Source of the DNA: an uncultured Treponema sp.
Lineage (GTDB): Bacteria; Spirochaetota; Spirochaetia; Treponematales; Treponemataceae
DNA length: 43,700 nucleotides
Direction of reading: 5' to 3'
NCBI GenBank assembly: GCA_946631855.1
Contig: CAMPAL010000007.1
Span: forward strand, 1 to 43,700
Below the pieces are notes generated by a model. That model was not told the origin of the DNA. It was given only the letters and a program-made list of their open reading frames with translations, and did no database searches. Both the position numbers and the translations under genes were made by a program. The stretch's first letter is position 1; each line of letters opens with the position of its first letter. Positions 29,452-35,964 of the stretch are shown piece after piece.

Positions 29452-31194
29452 ATGGAAGAAAAAATAGGTTCTACAATCATTGCAAGAAGACTCAATGAAG
29501 AGCTACCCGGCTCAGAAATAAAAAAAGATCAAATACGAAAAGTTCTCAAGTATTTTAAATTCACCAACAAAATCACAGAAAAAGAATATTCTCAAATAAA
29601 AGATTTTTATAAAAACCATTCAAAGAAAGAAATCAAAAATATTTTAACAGAAGCTACATCCACGAAAAAATACGGGGTCAAAAATCCAGCTCAGTCTAAA
29701 GAAATAAGAGAAACTTTGAGAAATAATTATCTTCAAAAAAGCGAAGAAGAGAAAGAAAAAATCAAAGAAAAAAGAAAAGAAACTAATCAAAAACTTTTTG
29801 GAACAGATTATTTTAATCAAAGTCAAGAAAGAATTGAATATTGCAAAAAACATTGGAAAAACAATATTGAAAAAGGCAAAGAAACCTGTAAAGAAAGATA
29901 TGGAGTCGAAAGCTACTCGAAAACAATTGAGTTTCGTGAAAAATTCAGCGAATTTCAAAATTCAGAAAAGGGTAAAATAGCAAGGCAAAAAGCAAGAGAA
30001 AGTTGGGATAAAAAAACAGAAAAAGAAAAAAAAGAAATTTCAAAAAAAGCAAAAGAAAAACATTTTCAAAATTTAAAAGAAGAAAAAGAAAATTTGGAAA
30101 TTACAACCGACTTGAAACTTTTTTCTTTGAAAGAAATTTCTGAGTTTTTAGATAGAGATTTTGCAACACTTCTCAATTTTGTAAAGGAATCAAATTTAAG
30201 AATTGTAAAAGGTAAATATAGATCTTATCTTTCAGAAAAGGATTTTGAATTTGTAAAAAAGGATTATGAAAAAAGAAAAATTCAGGGAACTTCAAGTAAA
30301 GAAAAAAGTGTTTTAGATTTTGTGAAAAGTATTTACAATGGAGAGATTATTGAAAATTCAAAAAAGATTTTAGGAAAAAAAGAACTGGATATTTTTCTTC
30401 CTGAGAAAAACCTTGCAATTGAATTCAACGGACTTTTTTGGCATTCAGATATTGATATGAGGAATTATCATAATGTACCAACTGAAGAAGAAAAAGAATT
30501 TACAAAATACAGGCATTTAAAAAAAACGGAGTTATGTGAAGAAAAAGGAATCCACCTAATACATATTTTTGAAGATGACTGGGATTTCAAAAGAGAAATT
30601 ATAGAAGATATCTTAAAACAATCTTTGGGAATTTGTGACAAAAAAATTTTTGCAAGAAAATGTACTTTGCAAAAAATAAATGCAGATACTTACAAAAGGT
30701 TTCTTGAAGAAAATCATTTACAAGGATACAGCCCTGCTGACTTAAAACTTGGGCTTTTTTATGAAAACGAATTAGTTGAGCTTATAGGAGTGAATACAAA
30801 AGGTACACATTCTAAAGAGCCTGAACTTGTAAGACTTTGTTCAAAAACTGGTGTCAATGTAATTGGAGGTTTTTCAAAGTTGTTAAAACATACAGAATTA
30901 TCTCATTTGGTTTCTTATATTGACCGTGCAACTTTTTCAGGGGGAGGTTATGAAAAAGCTGGCTTCACAAAGATAAAAGAAAACCCTCCTGTATATTTTT
31001 ATGTCAAACCCGGTAAATATGAAAAAATTCCAAGGTATGTATTTATGAGAAAACATATAGAAGAAAAATTTAAAAAAGGAGAATTGAAATATTGGAACCC
31101 TAATGAAACTGAAGAGATAAATATGTACAAAAACGGGTTTGGTAGAATTTGGAATTGTGGAACTATAAAAGTTGAATGGAGACAAAGTAATTGA
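29452..31194 (+). CDS. homing endonuclease, Vsr/EDxHD-like
   Basis: 580 residues. The N-terminal 290 residues hold basic DNA-binding repeats (TKKYGVKNPAQSKEIRE, CKERYGVESYSKTIEF) and a winged-helix-like part (LFSLKEISEFLDRDFATLLN). The nuclease domain reads KELDIFLPEKNLAIEFNGLF, WHSD, then KTELCEEKGIHLIHIFEDDW, the Vsr-like fold of phage EDxHD homing enzymes. The C-terminal domain (CTLQKINADTYKRFLEENHL ... YGFGRIWNCGT-like) is the accessory domain usual in these proteins. It sits directly after the orphan folE end and may belong to the same insertion history. Confidence 0.8.
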   Translation: MEEKIGSTIIARRLNEELPGSEIKKDQIRKVLKYFKFTNKITEKEYSQIKDFYKNHSKKEIKNILTEATSTKKYGVKNPAQSKEIRETLRNNYLQKSEEEKEKIKEKRKETNQKLFGTDYFNQSQERIEYCKKHWKNNIEKGKETCKERYGVESYSKTIEFREKFSEFQNSEKGKIARQKARESWDKKTEKEKKEISKKAKEKHFQNLKEEKENLEITTDLKLFSLKEISEFLDRDFATLLNFVKESNLRIVKGKYRSYLSEKDFEFVKKDYEKRKIQGTSSKEKSVLDFVKSIYNGEIIENSKKILGKKELDIFLPEKNLAIEFNGLFWHSDIDMRNYHNVPTEEEKEFTKYRHLKKTELCEEKGIHLIHIFEDDWDFKREIIEDILKQSLGICDKKIFARKCTLQKINADTYKRFLEENHLQGYSPADLKLGLFYENELVELIGVNTKGTHSKEPELVRLCSKTGVNVIGGFSKLLKHTELSHLVSYIDRATFSGGGYEKAGFTKIKENPPVYFYVKPGKYEKIPRYVFMRKHIEEKFKKGELKYWNPNETEEINMYKNGFGRIWNCGTIKVEWRQSN

Positions 31195-31730
31195 AATACT
31201 CAGGTGTTTTTGAGAGATTAGGTTTCAAAGATGAACCTGATTCTGTAGTTTTATTGAAAAACGTAAAAGATGAAAAAGGAGAAATTTTCAGAGATCATCT
31301 TTGGCTTCCTATCTATAGACTACCCTCCTTTGATGTGAAAAAACAGGGTTTAGAAATAGAGTTCGAAGCCGAAGTTAAAAATTATCAAAAGGGCTATAAA
31401 GGAGAAAATTGGGAAATTGCAATAGATCACCCAATTAAAAAAGGAAAGACCTTAAATACAAACGTTTTCAATGTAGAAGAAATTAAAAAACTTGAAAATT
31501 TTTCACCTGTAAAATCTGATTTCAAATTCGGAAAAATATCAAATCATAAATTTTCTCTCAAAAAAATTATACAAAAAAGAAAATATGAAGAGTATAACTT
31601 AACAGAGGTTAAAAAAGGAGATAATGATTTTTTTGCAAAAATCCTGTATTTCCCTCAATTGGATGACTATTTTTTAATTGAATTAAAGCATATAGATTTT
31701 GGAGTTATTGATATTCCCCCTATGAAATAA
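31191..31730 (+). CDS. conserved hypothetical protein, 179 aa
   Basis: The start is TTG overlapping the TGA of the endonuclease (TTGA). It contains FRDHLWLPIYRLPSF and GLEIEFEAEVKNYQKGYKGE, a motif pair typical of a small OB-fold-like family often found on mobile DNA. The remainder is basic and beta-rich. No function known. The overlap suggests it travels with the endonuclease. Confidence 0.5.
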   Translation: MKYSGVFERLGFKDEPDSVVLLKNVKDEKGEIFRDHLWLPIYRLPSFDVKKQGLEIEFEAEVKNYQKGYKGENWEIAIDHPIKKGKTLNTNVFNVEEIKKLENFSPVKSDFKFGKISNHKFSLKKIIQKRKYEEYNLTEVKKGDNDFFAKILYFPQLDDYFLIELKHIDFGVIDIPPMK

Positions 31731-31800
31731 TCCCTCTGAAAACAAAATTCAATTTGAAATTATTTTTCTTTGAAAGAGGGTATTAAATTATTCAAAAGTG

Positions 31801-31828
31801 AAGGATACTTGCTTTTGAGTATCCTTTA
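31801..31828. terminator. hairpin between converging genes
   Basis: AAGGATACT and AGTATCCTT form a 9-bp stem with an eight-base loop, between the genes ending at 31730 and 31849. T runs are weak on both sides. Confidence 0.6.
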
Positions 31829-31848
31829 ACTAGCTTGTTCAGGTAAAA

Positions 31849-32376
31849 TCAGCATGCATCATAAAGTGCAGCGTAAACATCAAAAAGTCTTCCTAAAATC
31901 CTGCCTTTGAAAAACCTAGTTCCAATGTATACATCATCTTCAGGATCTAATTCAAATTGATCTACAATTTCTCTTAAATCCTCTACACTGCATTCAAAAA
32001 CATTTATAGATATCTCAGGCATCTCACATTGTTGAAAAGCTTCAACTGCATCTCTGGTTAAAGCCTCTACATACAAAATGTCTGAATCTCTTAAATCTTC
32101 TTCAAAATGTTTTTTAGATTCTTCAAAGTGATATGCAAAGAAAATTCCGACTTGATTCGGTATTTCTTTGTGAAAACCCCAATACATAGCGCCTACATCA
32201 ATACGAAAATCCTCTATTTCAGCATTATCCGTACCTTCGGGTACTTTTATAGCAAAACCATCCTCTTTGCCAATTCTACCTAGGAATTTAAATCCAAAGT
32301 CATTACAAGACTTTTTCACAAAAGATTCCATTGTTGATTCGTTAAACCTGCGATGTGATAAATTAACTCTACTCAT
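31849..32376 (-). CDS. hypothetical protein, 175 aa
   Basis: Starts MSRVNLSHRRFNESTMESFV; acidic, with IDVGAMYWGFHKEIPNQVGI, ILYVEALTRDAVEAFQQCEM and a C-terminal FKGRILGRLFDVYAALYDAC. No family recognised. No clear Shine-Dalgarno sequence; an ACTAATT motif lies 8 nt upstream of the ATG. It follows the isochorismatase-fold gene by 16 bases, so joint transcription is also possible. Confidence 0.5.
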   Translation of the reverse strand: MSRVNLSHRRFNESTMESFVKKSCNDFGFKFLGRIGKEDGFAIKVPEGTDNAEIEDFRIDVGAMYWGFHKEIPNQVGIFFAYHFEESKKHFEEDLRDSDILYVEALTRDAVEAFQQCEMPEISINVFECSVEDLREIVDQFELDPEDDVYIGTRFFKGRILGRLFDVYAALYDAC

Positions 32377-32384
32377 ATTTTCTC

Positions 32385-32391
32385 AATTAGT
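32385..32391 (-). promoter_or_regulatory. ACTAATT-type promoter motif
   Basis: ACTAATT eight bases before the ATG at 32376, in the 3' end of the upstream gene's spacer; a leaderless arrangement. Confidence 0.35.
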
Positions 32392-32392
32392 T

Positions 32393-32815
32393 TCACACAA
32401 CTTTACAATGACAAGCTTTCATTACTCTGTATGCATCTTCATCATCTTTTGTTGAAAATATTGAGCAGCAATCTTTAAGTACGTTTACCTCAACGCCTTC
32501 TATAGTTTTAAGAGTTAGAGCAATTGATGCAACAATGGGAATTAATGCCCCACATATCACAACTTCATCTCCAGGGTTAATGTAATCTTTCCAATTGATG
32601 TACCCGAAACGATCTTTGTCGAGAACGGTGTCATTTTTTTCAATAGTGAATTCTGGTATGATTTCTGCACCTTTTATATCTCGAGTGAAAATAATGTGAT
32701 CACCCTGCTCTCGAGATTTAAAAATCTGTCTAACAATATTTGGAATAATTTCTACAGCCGCTAAATCGTTATTGCAAAAATTATTTTGCATATCAACTAT
32801 AGTAAAATGTCGCAT
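32393..32815 (-). CDS. isochorismatase/nicotinamidase-fold protein without the catalytic Cys
   Basis: 140 residues. Asp8 in FTIVDMQNNFC and Lys67 in VLDKDRFGY match two members of the usual Asp-Lys-Cys triad. EVVICGALIPIVASIALTLK aligns with the G...C-V strand-helix where the nucleophile should be, but Ile-Val-Ala-Ser is present instead. VNVLKDCCSIF matches the closing strand. Family members hydrolyse nicotinamide or similar amides; loss of the Cys suggests a binding or regulatory protein, or altered chemistry. GAGAGG precedes the ATG. A role in NAD metabolism alongside NadD is only a guess. Confidence 0.6.
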   Translation of the reverse strand: MRHFTIVDMQNNFCNNDLAAVEIIPNIVRQIFKSREQGDHIIFTRDIKGAEIIPEFTIEKNDTVLDKDRFGYINWKDYINPGDEVVICGALIPIVASIALTLKTIEGVEVNVLKDCCSIFSTKDDEDAYRVMKACHCKVV

Positions 32816-32841
32816 TTTAGGTCACCTCTCTATAATTTTTC

Positions 32842-32877
32842 AAAGGTTAAAGGGTAATCGCCTTTAACCTTTTTTTC
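32842..32877. terminator. terminator-like hairpin
   Basis: AAAGGTTAAAGG and CCTTTAACCTTT form a 12-bp stem with a T-rich tail on the plus strand, after the stop of the minus-strand gene at 32881. On the minus strand the T run is short. Confidence 0.6.
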
Positions 32878-32880
32878 TTT

Positions 32881-33072
32881 TTAAGCCGCTACTGTTTCAA
32901 TTGTCATACCCTTGTATTCATTGATTTTAGAATTAAGAGTGAGATTACCCAACTCCCATTCAGGGTAAATAAAATCAAAAGCTTTGAGCGATGACGAAAA
33001 CTTTTTTTGTTGAATTTCGTCACTTTCTTTTGTTGTGTAATTCACAACATATGCACAACGGTAATGTTGCAT
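32881..33072 (-). CDS. small hypothetical protein, 63 aa
   Basis: Start taken at ATG 33072 (MQHYRCAYVVNYTTKESDEI) with AGAGGTACG upstream and a CTATATT motif at 33117-33111. Contains KAFDFIYPEWELGNLTLNSK. It looks like a compact alpha/beta protein. It stands as a single gene between two terminators. Confidence 0.55.
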   Translation of the reverse strand: MQHYRCAYVVNYTTKESDEIQQKKFSSSLKAFDFIYPEWELGNLTLNSKINEYKGMTIETVAA

Positions 33073-33110
33073 ATTGTCCGTACCTCTTTTTGTAATAATT
33101 ACACTTTTAT

Positions 33111-33117
33111 AATATAG
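33111..33117 (-). promoter_or_regulatory. CTATATT promoter motif
   Basis: GCTATATTATAA on the minus strand, 38 nt before the ATG at 33072. Confidence 0.5.
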
Positions 33118-33164
33118 CAAAATCAAATTTAAATCAAGCGTTTTTTATAAAATTTTTTCAAAAA

Positions 33165-33205
33165 AAAATGCTGCGTTTTTTATATTTTGAAAACACAGCA
33201 GCGTT
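33165..33205 (-). terminator. rho-independent terminator
   Basis: On the minus strand CGCTGCTGTGTTTT can pair with AAAAAACGCAGC, followed by eight T. It ends the membrane-protein gene at 33220. Confidence 0.75.
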
Positions 33206-33219
33206 TGTTTTATGTCAAA

Positions 33220-33825
33220 TTAAAATCGAAGTGCTAATGGCACTAAAACTACGCCTGTATAGAAAATGCAATTCGATAAACAATGAAACCACGGTTTTTT
33301 AATAACATTCAAAATTGTTAAAATCAATGTTAAGTCACCTAAAACTAAACACAAAAAGCCAAATGATTCATACGGAACTTTTAAGAAAAAAGCTGAATAC
33401 AAACAAGGTACTAAAGCTATAATTGCATAAAGCGAAGCGCCTATCATTTTGAAAATATCGTTTTTCATTTTGAATAATGCAGCTATAAGAGGTACAAGTA
33501 TGAGTGCAAATGCTATACAAAATTTTGCAAAATTAAAAAGACCCCAATATTCTACAATTATCGAAATTCCTGCAAATCCATATGTGAGTAAATAAAGTGC
33601 CCCTCCAATCATTACAGATGGCCTCATTAGCACATTTGCAAAAGTACAACCTATCAAAAAAATCTCTGCATAAGGTTTGCCAGCGAAAAATGGCATAAGT
33701 ACAATTGGAAAAACATCAGCTACATCTAAAAAAGCGTTTCTTGTAACTAATGAAAACTTTGAAACATAGTAACCTGTGTAAATTACATAGATTACCGGTA
33801 AAAACAAAAGATACAAATAATTCAA
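33220..33825 (-). CDS. polytopic membrane protein, YhhN-like
   Basis: 201 residues with six to eight hydrophobic segments separated by short loops. VLGDLTLILTILNVIKKPWF and the final FYTGVVLVPLAL resemble the end of YhhN-family proteins (lysoplasmalogenase-type), but the first half is diverged. It would sit in the inner membrane. The start is TTG with GAGGAG 7 nt upstream, preceded by a GCTAAATAAAG motif. Role in the phage unknown; superinfection exclusion or lipid changes are possibilities without evidence. Confidence 0.5.
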   Translation of the reverse strand: MNYLYLLFLPVIYVIYTGYYVSKFSLVTRNAFLDVADVFPIVLMPFFAGKPYAEIFLIGCTFANVLMRPSVMIGGALYLLTYGFAGISIIVEYWGLFNFAKFCIAFALILVPLIAALFKMKNDIFKMIGASLYAIIALVPCLYSAFFLKVPYESFGFLCLVLGDLTLILTILNVIKKPWFHCLSNCIFYTGVVLVPLALRF

Positions 33826-33842
33826 TTATTTCTCCTCAACAC

Positions 33843-33852
33843 TTTATTTAGC
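33843..33852 (-). promoter_or_regulatory. CTAAATA promoter motif
   Basis: GCTAAATAAA on the minus strand, 17 bases before the TTG start at 33825. Confidence 0.4.
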
Positions 33853-33879
33853 GAAAATTTTAAGCAGACTACTAGCCAA

Positions 33880-35295
33880 CTAGATAGCAATTTTTTCCGG
33901 CTTTTTTATAATTTCTTCAAAAGAGATAGTATTAACAGAGGTGTTGAATACTTCAATTGAGTTTTCTTTTATTTCATTTGGCATTTCAATTTCATTTACT
34001 TGCTCATCTTTATAAATACTCAATCTTCCTTTTTTCACTTCATACATATAAGCACGAAACTCGTCATAAGTAATTCCAATTCTTTTTGCAGCTTCTTTTT
34101 TGCTTATTTTGCCTTTTTTTGGCTTTCCTTTGCTTTCCAAATCCACTATTTTTGAGTTTTCGTACATCCATTCCCTGAATTTTCTCTTTTTTTCCTGCAT
34201 TTTCTCATGTCTTGTCTCTAAACTCTTCTTTCTACTGTAAATTTGAAACAAAGATGTATCATTTTCGCCTGTTTTAGCATTATTTTTCTTGCCAAAACGC
34301 TCCAAACCTTTAGTATTGCACCACTTCATAATCTTTTTTGTAGCGTCAATTGTCTGTTTCATGTTATTGAAAACATAACCCATTTCAGTCATTTCTTTAA
34401 TTGTTTCTTTTTCGAAAATTCTTGCGGTTTCAATGTCACATTCTTTTCCGCTTGTCTCTCTGAAATATTTGAATATTTTGTTTCTTAAAATCTTCATATA
34501 CATAGAAACATGATTATCTGAATCTTTTAGGTTAGGATTTGTATTATATAAAAAAGAAGAAAGTGAAGAAGAATTATTAATATTATTATTACAATTCTCT
34601 TTATTTTCTTCGCAACCTAAAGCTTTAGCTTTGTATGCAACCGTATTGCTGAAGTCTACGACCGTATGGGAGTGGACTTCATTAGTCTCTTCAAACAAAT
34701 CCTTTAAATTTGGATCTGCAACATTATTATATACAATTCCTGAGATTTCACTTTCAAATCCAATGAAATATGGATTCTTACATGCAGGTCCATTAAAAGC
34801 ACTGTCACTATTGAATTTCTTTGCGAGGAATTTAATTATTTTGTTAAACCATTGAAAATTCCAATATTTTATTCCATTTCTTAAAACATACCCGAATTGA
34901 ATATGGCCACTTAAAGGATTGCGAATGATATAGCTTGGCTTTGCACTTGTTCTTTCTGAAATATAATTTTTTGCATGTTGTATACTATCAAACTTTTCAT
35001 CTACGTCTACAACTAAAACATTTCTTTCATTTCTTGTAAAGCCATAAGAAACCGTTGGATAAGCCTCAACATATTCCCATGCCTTTAATATATTGGAATA
35101 GATTCTAATCCATTTTCCGTAACATGTTTTGTATTTGGGATCCCCTTTTTTGTGATTTTTGAAATTTTTTTGATAAGTTCCTATTGCTTTTAGATATGCA
35201 GTTGTTTCATCAGGAAGATATGTGATAAGAATATTTCTGTTTTCTTTGATATCAGGACGGCCATGTTCTCCAATGTACATCCCTATTCCTGACAT
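33880..35295 (-). CDS. plasmid-type replicase/primase (Replicase family)
   Basis: 471 residues from ATG 35295 (AAAGGA 6-7 nt upstream). The N-terminal half matches the Replicase family of plasmids and phages: NVLVVDVDEKFDSIQHAKNY, then KPSYIIRNPLSGHIQFGYVL, SDSAFNGPACKNPYFIGF. This family starts or primes replication. The middle is poorly ordered and asparagine-rich. The C-terminal part has a helix-turn-helix (SKKEAAKRIGITYDEFRAYM) suited to origin binding. It should act with the helicase and loader at 18-20 kb. A GC-rich hairpin leader precedes it. Confidence 0.8.
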   Translation of the reverse strand: MSGIGMYIGEHGRPDIKENRNILITYLPDETTAYLKAIGTYQKNFKNHKKGDPKYKTCYGKWIRIYSNILKAWEYVEAYPTVSYGFTRNERNVLVVDVDEKFDSIQHAKNYISERTSAKPSYIIRNPLSGHIQFGYVLRNGIKYWNFQWFNKIIKFLAKKFNSDSAFNGPACKNPYFIGFESEISGIVYNNVADPNLKDLFEETNEVHSHTVVDFSNTVAYKAKALGCEENKENCNNNINNSSSLSSFLYNTNPNLKDSDNHVSMYMKILRNKIFKYFRETSGKECDIETARIFEKETIKEMTEMGYVFNNMKQTIDATKKIMKWCNTKGLERFGKKNNAKTGENDTSLFQIYSRKKSLETRHEKMQEKKRKFREWMYENSKIVDLESKGKPKKGKISKKEAAKRIGITYDEFRAYMYEVKKGRLSIYKDEQVNEIEMPNEIKENSIEVFNTSVNTISFEEIIKKPEKIAI

Positions 35296-35328
35296 GTAAG
35301 TTCCTTTATATATATTATTATGCAAAAA

Positions 35329-35414
35329 AAACATTTAGCAACTCCTCTAGTTTAGCCAATGGCTGGCCAGCCGGGGGCACTTGCTAAACGTCATATTCAT
35401 ATTATAGTTAGTGG
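35329..35414 (-). promoter_or_regulatory. attenuator-like leader of the replicase gene
   Basis: On the minus strand: a CACTAACTATAAT promoter motif (35412-35401), TTTAGCAA (35388-35381), the palindrome GGCTGGCCAGCC (35372-35361), TTGCTAAA (35342-35335), then eight T. The outer arms pair across ~38 bases. This is a terminator-like structure ahead of the replicase start at 35295 and far more GC-rich than its surroundings. Confidence 0.55.
35347..35400 (-). CDS. possible leader peptide of the replicase gene, 17 aa
   Basis: ATG 35400 opens MNMTFSKCPRLASHWLN and stops inside the hairpin region. A longer in-frame start exists at 35481. The ATG lies one base after a TATAAT-like motif, so it would be leaderless. 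Coding status is uncertain. Confidence 0.3.
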   Translation of the reverse strand: MNMTFSKCPRLASHWLN

Positions 35415-35620
35415 AAAAATTTTTTTCCTTTTTTCTTTCAAAACTTTGTTTTTTAATTTTTACTACTAATTTATTCAACATGATCAAAACTCTTCCTTTT
35501 GGTTGTGTTAGAGGGTAATTGGAATTTGTTATTTTATCCAATTTCCCTCGTTTTTATTTTAAAATAATTAGTGGAAAAAACTTTTTGAAAAGATATATTA
35601 TTTACGAGGAAGGGAGCATA

Positions 35621-35833
35621 ATGAATAAAAAAGAACCCGAAATATTCACCTCTTTAAAGAAATTCGTTGAGTTGGCTGAAAAATTAAAAGAAACAATGGT
35701 TGAGTATGATAATTTGCAATCCGCAAATGAAAAGAATAATTGTTCAGAAAATCAAAAAAAACACCCCACAATTCCACTTTCGGTAATTGCTAGGTGTTTT
35801 TTACAACTTCTTGCGCCTTCTCCCTCATTCTAA
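35621..35833 (+). CDS. small hypothetical protein, 70 aa
   Basis: Starts MNKKEPEIFTSLKKFVELAE with GAAGGGAG upstream. The first 45 residues form a charged amphipathic helix; the rest (KKHPTIPLSVIARCFLQLLA) is encoded across a terminator-like hairpin at 35755-35802. The original protein may have been shorter. It lies alone between the replicase and the LRR gene. Function unknown. Confidence 0.45.
   Translation: MNKKEPEIFTSLKKFVELAEKLKETMVEYDNLQSANEKNNCSENQKKHPTIPLSVIARCFLQLLAPSPSF
35755..35802 (+). terminator. rho-independent terminator inside a reading frame
   Basis: AAAAAACACC (35755-35764) and GGTGTTTTTT (35793-35802), with an inner CAATT/AATTG pair, form a strong hairpin with a T run. 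It lies within the last third of the small gene starting at 35621. Confidence 0.7.
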
Positions 35834-35964
35834 CCCTATGACCCTGGCCACCGTAAAATCCCTGTATGTTGCGTAGGTACATTTATGAGTGAAACCTGAG
35901 TTTCAACTTGATTTAATTAGTAGATAATTAAAAAACCCCTAAATAAAAAAGAAGGAAATTTTAA

